A stretch of 64,000 nt of DNA. It comes from an uncultured Collinsella sp. Lineage in GTDB: Bacteria > Actinomycetota > Coriobacteriia > Coriobacteriales > Coriobacteriaceae. Position numbers and translations under genes: made by a program. Position 1 is the stretch's first letter. Each line of letters begins with the position of its first letter. Where the stretch lies: the NCBI GenBank assembly GCA_958370785.1, contig CATXKN010000009.1, forward strand, positions 32,074 through 96,073, in the 5' to 3' direction. Shown here piece after piece: positions 51,756 through 60,983 of this stretch. The notes beneath the pieces are model-generated. The model saw only the letters and a program-made list of their open reading frames with translations. It ran no database searches and was not told the origin of the DNA.

Positions 51756-52766
51756 CTATCCCCTAAATTCAAAGGTGCTCAGGCCAAACGTCAGCAGGTC
51801 GCCGTTGCGCAGCGGGCAGCGCGTGATGCGGCGGTTGTTGACGAGCGTGCCGTTGGTGGAATTGAGGTCCTCGATCGACCAGTCCGAACCGGTAAAGGTG
51901 AGTTGGGCGTGACGACGCGACACGTTGGGGTCGCGCAGGGCGATGTCCGAAACCGAACGCTCGCGACCGATGGTCACCTGCGCGGAAGTGATGCTGTGGC
52001 TCTCGCCGCTCACGACGTCGACGAGCTGGGCGAGTGGGCGCTGCGGGGCGCGGGTGCTCGCCATGTTGGAGGCAATACCGGCCGCGGCGCCAAGGCCCAC
52101 GGCGGCGCCGGTCGCGGCGGCTCCGCCCATGCCGGCGAGGGCGTCACGAGAGACGGTCTGCGGCACGGGGATGGGCGCGGCGGCGGGGTCGGGGACGCTG
52201 GGCGCAAAGGGATCGGCCACGGCGAGCGGGTCGGGAGCGGCGGCACGGGGCGACGGCTGCTGGGGCATGGCGGCGGGGTGCTGTTGCTGCGGAGCGGCGA
52301 ATTGCTGCTTGCCGGCGCGGGGAGCGCTGGCGGCGCGGCTTGCGGCCGAGTTGTTCTGGCCCAGGCCATTCTGGTAAGCGCGTTCTTCCTCGTACAGACG
52401 ACCGAGCGTGGGGGCGTCGACGTTCTCGGCAAAGACCGAGAACTTACCGGCACGCAGCTGCGGGTCGATCATAAAGCGAACGAGGGGTTCGCCGACAAAC
52501 ACATAGCGGCGCTTTTCGGCCTGTGCCTTCACAAACTCGCGGACTTCGCGCGAAAGCTCGGGGTAGAACGGGGCGAGCATGGGATCGTCGTCGGCGGCGA
52601 TCAGGATGGTATAGAGTGCCGGCGCGGTGTTGACGCCGTTGATCACCAGAGTCTGATCCTCCATGTCGCGAGCGGCCTGCTTGGCAAGCTTCTTAAAGGA
52701 GAACGGGGCACGGGTGGCACCGAAGATGCTGGCCACGTGGTCCTCGAAGATGTTCAGGAAGTTCAC
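51756..52766 (-). CDS. fhaA: FhaA: DUF3662 plus FHA protein
   Basis: 336 residues. The N-terminal DUF3662 domain (1-120, NIFEDHVASIFGATRAPFSF) is followed by a Pro/Gln/Ala-rich linker and a C-terminal FHA domain (VTIGRERSVSDI, VSRRHAQLTF, LNSTNGTLVNN). In mycobacteria FhaA binds the phosphorylated pseudokinase domain of MviN. It overlaps the upstream kinase gene by 4 bases. Confidence 0.93.
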   Translation of the reverse strand: MNFLNIFEDHVASIFGATRAPFSFKKLAKQAARDMEDQTLVINGVNTAPALYTILIAADDDPMLAPFYPELSREVREFVKAQAEKRRYVFVGEPLVRFMIDPQLRAGKFSVFAENVDAPTLGRLYEEERAYQNGLGQNNSAASRAASAPRAGKQQFAAPQQQHPAAMPQQPSPRAAAPDPLAVADPFAPSVPDPAAAPIPVPQTVSRDALAGMGGAAATGAAVGLGAAAGIASNMASTRAPQRPLAQLVDVVSGESHSITSAQVTIGRERSVSDIALRDPNVSRRHAQLTFTGSDWSIEDLNSTNGTLVNNRRITRCPLRNGDLLTFGLSTFEFRG

Positions 52767-54616
52767 GAAAGATCACTCTCCGTATAGGTTCTTTGGTATC
52801 CGAGCAAATATAGGCATATCCCAACGATTATAGAGGATAGGGTTCCCGCAACCGCCGCCTTGACGACGACCGCGGCCGCAAGGCTGGCAATTTCCATATG
52901 GTGTGCAAGACAGAGCGATGCCGCGGTGCCTATTCCGCAGCCGGCGATGGCAGCGATTGCAGTCAGGTCCGAGCCCTGCTCGGCACGCTTGGCATGGGCG
53001 TTGAGCAGCAGAGATGTCAGTGCAGCTGTCGCCGCGACGAGCACAACGGCAGCCCAGAAGAGCATGTCTCCCAGCGCCGCGGCAACATTGCCGAGTCCCA
53101 GCACGCCTCCGGCGGAAAGCGCAACCGTAGCCAGGCGGCCAAAAAGCGCGCCCATCCCCGTGGCGGCCGCGGCGCTTGCCGGGCCGAGCCAAAAGGCCGC
53201 GATGCCAGCGGCGACCCCGGCGGCAAGGAGGACGTCGCCCGTTAGACAGCCAAGTGCCACCGCGCAGGTGAGCGCCGCGCTCGCGGCCGCCTCGGTGCGT
53301 CCCCAGGCAATCCACCAACCGGACATGGTGGCGGCAAAAATGACTGCGACCGGCAGCATCGACAGGATGCCCTGCGCCTGCATAGTGGCGTTGGACATGA
53401 GCACCAAAAAGCCCACGGCCGAGATGGCCGAGCCAATCTGCGGGGCCAGGCCGGCGGCCGCCCCAATCGCGATGGCCGCGGCAATAAGTCCGGGAAGTGC
53501 CGCGACGCCAGCCGTCTGCATGAGCAAAAAGCTAAAGGCACCACACGCTAGCGCCGAGATGGCGCGCATGGTGTAATCGCGCGCGTGGCTCCAGCGCGTG
53601 CCGGCCCAGCCGAGTGCGGGGTCGACCTCGATGGTGTCGTCCTCATAGGGCAACGATTCGATATCGTCTGCCGCGCGCTCGTCATCCGACAGCTCGCCCA
53701 CCATCTGCTCCAGGCTGCGACGGCCCTCGCGCACGCTGCCCAAGCCGGCGAGCAGCTGGTCGCAAAATGCCTCGATGCTGCTGGGGCGGTCTTGCGGCAT
53801 GGGGGAGAGGGCGCTCATGAGCGCAGCCTCGGCTCCCGGGGGAAAGTGCGGGATGAGCTCGCTGGGGTAGGTGGCGCCACCGATGATACGGCCGAGCGAG
53901 TCGCCAGGCGTGGCGGCCATAAAGGGAGCGCTGCCGCACAGGCCCTCGTAGATCACACAGGCGAGGGCAAAGACATCGGCGCGCTCGTCAACCGTGCCAG
54001 TCTCGATATCGAGCTGCTCGGGCGGCATGTAGCCGATGGTGCCGCCGCGCGAGCCGCCAAAGCCGCCAGCAGACGACAGCCGCGCCATGCCAAAGTCGGT
54101 GAGCTTTACATTGCCCGAGTGGTCGATGAGCACGTTGGCGGGCTTAATATCCAGGTGGAGCACGCCGTTGCTATGGGCGAAGGTGAGCGCCTGACCCAGC
54201 GCGTCGGCAATTGCCGCGGCCTCGTCAAAGGTGAGCGAATGGCCGTCCACGCGATGCAAAAACTCGGCTAGGGACATGCCGTCGACATATTCCATGACCA
54301 GATAGGCATAGGCGGTGTCGTGCGTAAAGTCGATAACCTGCACGATATTGGGATGTTGAAGCATGGCGGCGGTGTGTGCCTCGCGCAGGACATCCATGAT
54401 GTCGCTGGCGGGCATGCCGGCGCCGCTTGTGAGGGGGATGCGCTTAATGGCGACGCGGCGGCGCAGGTGCGTGTCGCGGCAGATCTCGATGGAGCCAAAA
54501 CCGCCGGTCGCAAGCGTCTCGAGCGGCTGGAACCGCTTGAGCAGCTCGCGAGAGCTGGTGCCCTCCAAGGGAACGTCCGGCGAGAACCGGGCGGTATGTT
54601 GCGAGAAAAGCGGCAT
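52763..54616 (-). CDS. Polytopic membrane Ser/Thr kinase with HLD catalytic loop
   Basis: 617 residues. Kinase domain 35-300: Gly loop TLATGGFGSIEI, VAIKRI, catalytic VLHLDIKPANVLI, metal motif LTDFGMAR, and activation segment GGTIGYMPPEQ. The usual Arg of HRD is Leu, so it is a non-RD kinase that may not need activation-loop phosphorylation. The second half is about nine hydrophobic helices with no PASTA domain. The ATG at 54616 is preceded by GAGGG; TTG at 54622 is less likely. First gene of the cluster, at the place before fhaA where mycobacteria have no kinase. Confidence 0.88.
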   Translation of the reverse strand: MPLFSQHTARFSPDVPLEGTSSRELLKRFQPLETLATGGFGSIEICRDTHLRRRVAIKRIPLTSGAGMPASDIMDVLREAHTAAMLQHPNIVQVIDFTHDTAYAYLVMEYVDGMSLAEFLHRVDGHSLTFDEAAAIADALGQALTFAHSNGVLHLDIKPANVLIDHSGNVKLTDFGMARLSSAGGFGGSRGGTIGYMPPEQLDIETGTVDERADVFALACVIYEGLCGSAPFMAATPGDSLGRIIGGATYPSELIPHFPPGAEAALMSALSPMPQDRPSSIEAFCDQLLAGLGSVREGRRSLEQMVGELSDDERAADDIESLPYEDDTIEVDPALGWAGTRWSHARDYTMRAISALACGAFSFLLMQTAGVAALPGLIAAAIAIGAAAGLAPQIGSAISAVGFLVLMSNATMQAQGILSMLPVAVIFAATMSGWWIAWGRTEAAASAALTCAVALGCLTGDVLLAAGVAAGIAAFWLGPASAAAATGMGALFGRLATVALSAGGVLGLGNVAAALGDMLFWAAVVLVAATAALTSLLLNAHAKRAEQGSDLTAIAAIAGCGIGTAASLCLAHHMEIASLAAAVVVKAAVAGTLSSIIVGICLYLLGYQRTYTESDLS

Positions 54617-54758
54617 GGCCAACCCTCGTGCGTTTAAAGTTCGTTTGCGAGCGGCAGGCGCGGAGCCGAGCCGTTCGCGGTGGCATAGATGCTGCTAGTT
54701 TAGCACGCTCGGGCGCATGGTGAAGGTAGCGGGGCGAGGCGTCCTGTCTGACTTGGCC

Positions 54759-55475
54759 TTAGCGCTTCTTCTTGTTCTTCTTCTGCTTGCGTCGCTTGCC
54801 CTTGGTCTCCTGGGGCTGGTCGCCCTGCTTGGCCTCGGCAGCGGCCTTCTCAGCCTTCATCTTCTTGCGTTTGGTCTCGATGCGCAGCTTTTTGTTGATG
54901 CGCGCCTTAAGGAAGGAGCCAAACTGCTCGGCATCACCACGCACAAAGGTGTCCTTAGGGATCGTCACGCCCTGGTCGGCGAACATGGCCACAAAGATGC
55001 GCTCGCCGTCGAGTACGTGGTCGAGCTTCTCAAACGGGAAGAACTGCGACTTGCCGCTCTTGCCCCAGACCATCAGGCCGTCCTCGTTGGCGGCGACGCG
55101 GCGGTAGCGGCCGCCCATGGATTCGTCTGCCTCGACGGCTTCGATAAAGTCGCGCGCGAGCGTGTGGTGCAGATTTTTGCTCCACCAGGCCAAAAAGGCG
55201 CCGAACACGATCAGGACGACGCCAAACTTGATCCAGTTGCCGCCGGCCACCAGCATGCCGATGCCGATGAGCGCGGCAATTGCCGCGGCGACATACAGCG
55301 AGCCGCGACGCCTGGGCGAGGCGACCAGACGGGCGAAATCGGTGACGAGGTCGTTTTCGTACTGATACTCGTTGAGGTACAGGATGCCGTCGTCGGCTGC
55401 GGCCTGCTTCTCGAGCGCGACCTCGACCTGGTCGGCTGCTTCGGAGGGAACGAGGTTGCTCTCTGCGTCTGCCAT
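54759..55475 (-). CDS. YcxB-like membrane protein, unknown role
   Basis: 238 residues with two hydrophobic segments (SLYVAAAIAALIGIGMLVAGG and FGVVLIVFGAFLAWW, about 60-100), a YcxB-like C-terminal beta region (RYRRVAANEDGLMVWGKSGKSQFFPF), and an extremely basic end (KRRKQKKNKKKR). The frame starts with ATG at 55475 and is divergent from dnaX. No function is known for the family. Between 54617 and 54758 nothing else is seen. Confidence 0.75.
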   Translation of the reverse strand: MADAESNLVPSEAADQVEVALEKQAAADDGILYLNEYQYENDLVTDFARLVASPRRRGSLYVAAAIAALIGIGMLVAGGNWIKFGVVLIVFGAFLAWWSKNLHHTLARDFIEAVEADESMGGRYRRVAANEDGLMVWGKSGKSQFFPFEKLDHVLDGERIFVAMFADQGVTIPKDTFVRGDAEQFGSFLKARINKKLRIETKRKKMKAEKAAAEAKQGDQPQETKGKRRKQKKNKKKR

Positions 55476-55590
55476 GCTCTTTGGACTCCTATCGCGGCGG
55501 GCTCGCCGTACGGGTTATTATGAATGCAGTATGCCGTGCGACCGCATGGCCGCCGCGGCAACAAGACTCAGTATACCCGGGGGAGCACCC

Positions 55591-58065
55591 ATGGAATCGT
55601 TGTACCGAAAGTATCGCCCGCTCACCTTCGACTCCGTGGTGGGCCAGCAGCATATCGTCTCGACGCTCGAGCACGCCATCACCGAGGGGCGCCTGTCCCA
55701 CGCGTACCTGTTTTGCGGTCCGCGCGGCACGGGCAAGACCACCATGGCGCGTATTCTTGCCAAGGCGCTGCTCTGCCGCAATGCCGAAGCGGCGCGCGCC
55801 GAGGGTGCGAGCGGCTGCATGCCCGACGGCACCTGTGAGGAATGCGAGCTTATCGCCGAGGGCAACCACCCAGACGTCTACGAGCTCGATGCCGCAAGCC
55901 GTACCGGCGTAGACAACGTGCGCGAGGAGATCATCAACTCCGTCAACTTTGCCCCGGTGCGCGGCAAGTACAAGATCTATATCATCGACGAGGTCCACAT
56001 GCTCACGACGGCGGCGTTTAACGCGCTGCTCAAGACGCTCGAGGAGCCGCCGGCGCACGTGATCTTTGTGCTGTGCACTACCGACCCGCAAAAGATTCTG
56101 GAGACCATCCTCTCGCGCTGCCAGCGCTTTGATTTCCACCGCATCGGTAACGAGGATATCGAGCATCGCCTATCCTACGTGTGCGAGCAGGAGGGCTTCG
56201 ACTACGACGACGAGGCGCTTGCCATCGTGGCACGCCATGCCAAGGGCGGCATGCGCGACGCGCTCTCCACGCTGGAGCAGCTGAGCGTCTTCGGCAACGG
56301 CACCGTGCATGCGGACGATGCCCGCTCGCTTTTGGGTGAAGTTTCGGACCAGATTCTGGGCGAGTTTGCGCGCGCCATTGCTGATCGTGATGTCGCCGAG
56401 CTGTATGGGCTTATTCGCGCGCAGGTCGAGGAAGGTAACGACCTGCTGGAGCTGACGCGCGATCTGGTGGCGCATGTGCGCGATGTGTACGTGGCCTGCG
56501 TTGCCGGTGCCCGTGCCGAGTTGTTTGAGGGCGGCGCCGAGCAGGCCGAGGCGCTTGCAGCCGAGGCCGCTGCCTTTGGCGAGCATCCGGCCGACCGTCT
56601 GGCCCGTGTGCTGACGGTGCTCGACGATGCCGCGCTGGAGATGAGGGGCGCGAGCGACGTGCGCTTGGTGCTAGAGATCGCCTGCACGCGCCTGGCGCGT
56701 CCCGAGGCCGATTTAACGATTGAGGCTTTGGCCGAGCGCGTGGCACGCTTGGAGGCCATGGTTGCCAACGCCGCGGTGCCGGCGAGCGTGGCTGCTGTTC
56801 AAGCGAGTGCGCCTGCGGCTGTCGCGGCTGCGCCTGCGACGACACAACAACCGACGCTGATCTCGGGTGCCCGAGCTGCTACTCCTGCGGCGACCGCCGC
56901 CCCCGCTGCTACGTCCGCGCATCAGGGCGGCATGCCTTGGGACCGCGGCGCTGCTGTTCCGGCTGCCCAGCCTGCGCCCAAGTCCGCGGCTCCGGCTCCC
57001 GCGCCTAAACCTGTAACGCCTGCACCTCAACCCGTTGCGGCTCCGACCCCCACGCCTGCTGCATCGACCGTGCCGGTGTCCAAGCCCAGCAACGCCGCCC
57101 AGGTTGCCGCCGCCGGTGCTGCCGAGACCCCCGCGGTCGAGGACGCCGGCGAGCTCCAGCGCAAATGGGTCGAGGTCGTCGAGCGCGTCAAGGCTCGTCA
57201 GGCATCCTACGCAGGGCTTTTGCTCAACGCCCGCGCCACGGCCGACGACGGCTCCAAGCTCACGGTCTCGTTCCCCGCGGGCTCGACCTTTGCCATCAAG
57301 ATGCTCGGTCGCGCCGACACGCAGTCGGTGGTCCTGCCGACGGTCTGCGCGGTATTCGGTCGTCGCACCGTCGACTACGTCCTGGATGGAGGTGGCACGC
57401 CGGCTCCTCAACATGAGGAGCATTCTCCATCTGCACGGGCTGCGGCATCTGCGGACCCGCAACCCGTGTCCTCGGCGGTCCCAGTATCCTCGAGCGCCGG
57501 CGCTCCGCAGCCAATAACAGCGCCGGTGGTGGTACCGACCCCGTCGGCGCCTGAGCCCGCGGCGCCCAAACCGGCTGCTCCGGTCCCCGCACCCAAGCCC
57601 GCTGCCGCGCCTGCGCCCAAGTCATCCGACCTGGCTAAGGCCCCCTGGCTGCGCTCCGACAACCCTGCCGGCGCTCCTGCCACGGGCAAGCTCCCGACCG
57701 AGCCCGCGCCCCGTGCGCCCGAGCGCGCGTCCGCTCCCAAGGCTCAGCTGTCTGCGCAGTCCGCTCCGTGGGAATCCGAGCAGGTGCCCTACGACGACGC
57801 CATGGTCGGCGGTTTTGCTGCCGATGCCGGCGGGGACGATCTGCCCCCGTTCGACGTGCCGGGTGCGGCGTCCGCGCCCAAGCCCGCTGCAACTGCCCCC
57901 AAAGAGGAGGACGCTCCTGCAGCTCCCTGGGAGTCCAACCCCGGCGCCGGCAGCCCCTTCGGCCACCAGGGCGCAGCCCCGAGCATCCCGCAGACCGAGG
58001 ACGAGGCCAAAGCCCTCATCCGCAGCGTCTTTGGCCAGGCCACCATCTTCAAACCGGTGGAGTAG
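55591..58065 (+). CDS. dnaX: DNA polymerase III subunit gamma/tau
   Basis: 824-residue clamp-loader ATPase. N-terminal 370 residues: MESLYRKYRPLTFDSVVGQ, Walker A GPRGTGKTT, the zinc site CRNAE...CMPDGTCEEC, DEVHML and arginine finger LSRCQRF. The C-terminal half is a long Pro/Ala-rich linker with a small tau-like fold in the middle (LQRKWVEVVERVKARQASYAG). No slippery sequence was noticed, so a gamma form by frameshift is not expected. The ATG at 55591 follows GGGGGAGC. ebfC and recR lie further downstream, as in many bacteria. Confidence 0.95.
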   Translation: MESLYRKYRPLTFDSVVGQQHIVSTLEHAITEGRLSHAYLFCGPRGTGKTTMARILAKALLCRNAEAARAEGASGCMPDGTCEECELIAEGNHPDVYELDAASRTGVDNVREEIINSVNFAPVRGKYKIYIIDEVHMLTTAAFNALLKTLEEPPAHVIFVLCTTDPQKILETILSRCQRFDFHRIGNEDIEHRLSYVCEQEGFDYDDEALAIVARHAKGGMRDALSTLEQLSVFGNGTVHADDARSLLGEVSDQILGEFARAIADRDVAELYGLIRAQVEEGNDLLELTRDLVAHVRDVYVACVAGARAELFEGGAEQAEALAAEAAAFGEHPADRLARVLTVLDDAALEMRGASDVRLVLEIACTRLARPEADLTIEALAERVARLEAMVANAAVPASVAAVQASAPAAVAAAPATTQQPTLISGARAATPAATAAPAATSAHQGGMPWDRGAAVPAAQPAPKSAAPAPAPKPVTPAPQPVAAPTPTPAASTVPVSKPSNAAQVAAAGAAETPAVEDAGELQRKWVEVVERVKARQASYAGLLLNARATADDGSKLTVSFPAGSTFAIKMLGRADTQSVVLPTVCAVFGRRTVDYVLDGGGTPAPQHEEHSPSARAAASADPQPVSSAVPVSSSAGAPQPITAPVVVPTPSAPEPAAPKPAAPVPAPKPAAAPAPKSSDLAKAPWLRSDNPAGAPATGKLPTEPAPRAPERASAPKAQLSAQSAPWESEQVPYDDAMVGGFAADAGGDDLPPFDVPGAASAPKPAATAPKEEDAPAAPWESNPGAGSPFGHQGAAPSIPQTEDEAKALIRSVFGQATIFKPVE

Positions 58066-58086
58066 CCGTGCGGGCGGGCATACTGC

Positions 58087-58560
58087 TCAAGAAGAGATCT
58101 CTTTGTCCGGGCGCATCTGTATTTCGGACATGTGTAGTGTGGTGCCACGTATCTCGCATTCGAGCAGGCAGGTACGCGACGGTCGGCCTAGGATGCTGAG
58201 GTCGATACGATACGCCGCATAGCTGTCCGTGTACTCGACTTGCTCGGCGTTGAGGGTTGCTCCGATTGTCAAGAAAGAGCCCGGTTCGGCATCGACAATC
58301 TTGGAGTCCTTTATCTTGACCTTGAACTCTTGGTAGAGGGACGGGCTGTTGTAGTAAATGGTTCGGGTTCCGTCGGTGCACTCATCGGTCGCTTCCCATT
58401 TGACGACGGGCTGGTCCGAGCTGGCTATCAGCAGTTCTGCTCCAAAGGCTATGGCATGGGTGATGACAACCAGCAATGCCCAGCCGACAAAGAGGTAGAG
58501 AACCACATATGCAACGGGGTGTTTTGAGCGGATGTTTTGGAGCGCGTCGGGGGCATTCAT
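58087..58560 (-). CDS. Membrane-anchored protein of unknown function
   Basis: 157 residues: a cytoplasmic start, one hydrophobic segment (VAYVVLYLFVGWALLVVI, about 16-40) and an outside beta-rich domain with Cys pairs (TDECTDGTRTI, RTCLLECEIRG). GGAGG is 6 bases before the ATG at 58560. It stands between dnaX and ebfC on the opposite strand, has lower GC than both, and interrupts the usual dnaX-ebfC-recR order. Family not recognised. Confidence 0.6.
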   Translation of the reverse strand: MNAPDALQNIRSKHPVAYVVLYLFVGWALLVVITHAIAFGAELLIASSDQPVVKWEATDECTDGTRTIYYNSPSLYQEFKVKIKDSKIVDAEPGSFLTIGATLNAEQVEYTDSYAAYRIDLSILGRPSRTCLLECEIRGTTLHMSEIQMRPDKEISS

Positions 58561-58900
58561 GGGGCACCTCCAAATTGCTATCTATGGCAATCAGATTATA
58601 CCCCACCGCCATGTGCACCGCCTCGAGTAGTGGCTCGGCATTTAGCCATTTAGTGGTACGCATTAAATGTCGGATTCCGGCTCTACAAGATTTAGCTTTC
58701 AATATTATGCAGATGCGAATTATTCAACTTTGCATAATCTTTGGGTGCGGCTTGCACTCCAGGACATGTATATCGACTGAGGTAGCGTGTCCGCCCCGCT
58801 CGCTGGCCGCGCGCCGTGGTACGATTTTTGAGTTTGAAAGTCCCGCCGCGTCCCGGCTGCCCTTGCAGCTCGTTGCGTGGCCGCACGTAAAGGAGCCATT
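58561..58900. other. Intergenic region before ebfC
   Basis: About 340 bp without a gene. It contains ATTATGCA (58704-58711) and TGCATAAT (58731-58738), 8-bp arms 19 bp apart in an AT-rich patch, perhaps an operator. No RNA gene was recognised; SRP RNA was looked for and not seen. Confidence 0.45.
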
Positions 58901-59221
58901 ATGGCCGGTATGAACATGCAGCAGATGATGAAGCAGGCCCGCAAGATGCAGGAGCAGCTTGCCGCCGCGCAGGAGAACCTCAAGTCCCAGACCGTCGACG
59001 CCTCTGCCGGCGGCGGTATGGTCAAGGTGACCGTTAACGGCGAGATGGAGCTCGTCAACCTCACCATCGATCCCGATGCCCTCGATCCCGAGGATGTCGA
59101 TATGCTGCAGGACATGATCATGGCTGCTGTCAACGAGGCCGTCCGCGGCGTCAACGAACTCGCCAACAAGCAGATGGGCGCCATCACCGGCGGCCTCAAC
59201 ATCCCGGGCATGCCGTTCTAA
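58901..59221 (+). CDS. ebfC: Nucleoid-associated protein EbfC/YbaB
   Basis: 106-residue DNA-binding dimer: MNMQQMMKQARKMQEQLAAAQENL helix, then GGGMVKVTVNGEMELVNLTI and DMLQDMIMAAVNEAV. AAAGGAG precedes the ATG at 58901. It lies 13 bp before recR. Confidence 0.95.
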   Translation: MAGMNMQQMMKQARKMQEQLAAAQENLKSQTVDASAGGGMVKVTVNGEMELVNLTIDPDALDPEDVDMLQDMIMAAVNEAVRGVNELANKQMGAITGGLNIPGMPF

Positions 59222-59234
59222 GACACGCATATAT

Positions 59235-59831
59235 ATGAGCGCGAATCACAGTCTGCAAAAACTGCTCGATGAGCTGGGTCGTCTGCCGGGCATTGGTCCC
59301 AAGTCGGCTCAGCGCATCGCCTATTACCTGCTCGAGGCCGATGCCGAGGAGGCCCGCCGCCTGGCCGAGGCCATCCTGGAGGTCAAGCAAGAGGTCCACT
59401 TTTGCAGCCGTTGCTTTAACTACGCCACGGCCGACGAGTGTTCCATCTGCCAGGACCCGATGCGCGATACCACTCGCATTTGCGTGGTGGGCGAGCCGCG
59501 CGACGTTCAGGCAATCGAGCGCACGGGCAGCTACCATGGCCTGTACCATGTGCTGGGCGGCGTGATCAGCCCCATGGACAAGATCGGCCCCGAGCAGCTG
59601 CATATCCGCGAGCTGCTGGCGCGTTTGGGCCACGAGGACATCCACGAGGTCATTATCGCCACCAACCCCAACATTGAGGGCGAGACCACGGCGAGCTACC
59701 TTGCTCGCACCATCAAACCATTGGGCGTTGAGGTATCGCGTCTTGCGAGCGGCCTTCCCGTGGGCGGCGACTTGGAGTATGCCGACGAGCTTACGCTTGG
59801 CCGCGCTATCGAGGCCCGCCGCGCGATCTAG
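59235..59831 (+). CDS. recR: Recombination protein RecR
   Basis: 198 residues acting with RecF/RecO in gap repair. Helix-hairpin-helix GRLPGIGPKSAQRIAYYLL, Cys4 zinc finger CSRCFNYATADECSIC, Toprim domain with VVGEPRDVQAIERTG, C-terminal Walker-like LASGLPVGGDLEYADE. It follows ebfC directly. Confidence 0.97.
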   Translation: MSANHSLQKLLDELGRLPGIGPKSAQRIAYYLLEADAEEARRLAEAILEVKQEVHFCSRCFNYATADECSICQDPMRDTTRICVVGEPRDVQAIERTGSYHGLYHVLGGVISPMDKIGPEQLHIRELLARLGHEDIHEVIIATNPNIEGETTASYLARTIKPLGVEVSRLASGLPVGGDLEYADELTLGRAIEARRAI

Positions 59832-60074
59832 GTGGCGTCAGCTCCGCGGCATGTCCCGTCGGCCTGCCGCACGGGGCGCTCATAATTGGGTGCGCGTTCA
59901 TACATTTGTTGTGCAACAAGCCTGCTTTTCATCCGCTTATCGCGTGGATGGGTCCGCTCGCACCGCGTATTTGCCCATTCGTTGCGCAACCTTTTGGGTT
60001 CGCTGATACACTCAAATGTGAATATGAAAGAATGCGCCGCTTTTAAGCGGCGTGTTTTTGTTGGAGGAGAACGC
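59832..60074. other. Leader region before the Gly/Ser-rich protein gene
   Basis: 243 bp with no gene. CGCCGCTT (60035-60042) / AAGCGGCG (60045-60052) followed by TGTTTTTG is a small terminator-like hairpin that ends 22 bases before the next start codon, so it may attenuate that gene. Confidence 0.5.
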
Positions 60075-60983
60075 ATGCGGCCCGGGGGCACTCAGACAAA
60101 GCATGGCGCCGCAGTGCGCATGCGACGCCGGCTGGGCCTGGCGCCACGGGCGTGCATGCTGCTTTCCTGCTCGCTGGTGCTGGTCGTGGCGGGTGTTTCT
60201 GCTTACGGCATGACGGTGCCGTCCATGGTGCAGGCGCATGCTGCGCGCGAGCTGCATATAGGGCGCAAGGCCAAAAGCGACTTGGGAACGACAACCGGAT
60301 ATACGTGGGCGAGCGTGGTCTCGCACGTTGTGTTCGGTGGCGACGATGCGGACAGTCCCGAAACATCGGACAACGAGGTTACACTGGCAAACGGCAAGAC
60401 CATCGTGCTCACCAACACCAAGATCATCACGAAGCTTTCCAATAACAGCGTGGCTTCTGTCGTTAACAGGGCGGAGCAGCAGAAGGAGCAGGGTACGCAG
60501 CAGGCGGGTAAGCCCGGCGGCTCGGACGGGTCCGGTTCTGGCACCGGTTCGGCGGGCTCGGGCGGCGGTTCCGGCTCGGGCTCCGCCTCTGGCGGTGGAT
60601 CTTCGAGTGATGGCTCGACGGACGGCGGTACCGGCGGGGACGCGGGCTCGGGTGGCCTCTCGGCTGCCGAGGAGGAGAGTATTCACAGCTGGCTCGTGAC
60701 CAAATACAACATGCTCGATGGCTATGTCGCCCGCGCCAACAGCGTGGTTTCGACCTATAACGCTACGGGCGATACCGGACCGTGCGACGCCCTGGCGAAT
60801 GACATGTTTGTTATCCGTGCCGAGTTCGGTCGACAAAGGTTCTCGACCAAATCTAAGTGGTATCGGCAGTACGCCAATCTGTGGGGCTGCTATACCAACC
60901 TGTGTCAATGGGTTGGGCACTACGGCAACGACGACGTCGCGCTCAACAACTTCAACACCAATGTGGCGGCGATCGCCCTATGA
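60075..60983 (+). CDS. Membrane-anchored protein with Gly/Ser linker, unknown
   Basis: 302 residues. A basic start (RMRRRLGLAPRA) and one hydrophobic segment (CMLLSCSLVLVVAGVSAYGM) anchor it; then an outside region, a Gly/Ser-rich linker of about 60 residues, and a C-terminal helical domain with Trp/Tyr/Cys (KWYRQYANLWGCYTNLCQWVG). GGAGGAGA precedes the ATG at 60075. Its stop overlaps the kinase start (ATGA), so the two are coupled; it may be a sensor or target of that kinase. Family not recognised. Confidence 0.7.
   Translation: MRPGGTQTKHGAAVRMRRRLGLAPRACMLLSCSLVLVVAGVSAYGMTVPSMVQAHAARELHIGRKAKSDLGTTTGYTWASVVSHVVFGGDDADSPETSDNEVTLANGKTIVLTNTKIITKLSNNSVASVVNRAEQQKEQGTQQAGKPGGSDGSGSGTGSAGSGGGSGSGSASGGGSSSDGSTDGGTGGDAGSGGLSAAEEESIHSWLVTKYNMLDGYVARANSVVSTYNATGDTGPCDALANDMFVIRAEFGRQRFSTKSKWYRQYANLWGCYTNLCQWVGHYGNDDVALNNFNTNVAAIAL

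Noticed and set aside
57400..58065. Frameshift site for a short DnaX form
   Set aside because: No A-rich slippery heptamer with a following stem was found in the Pro/Ala-rich part.
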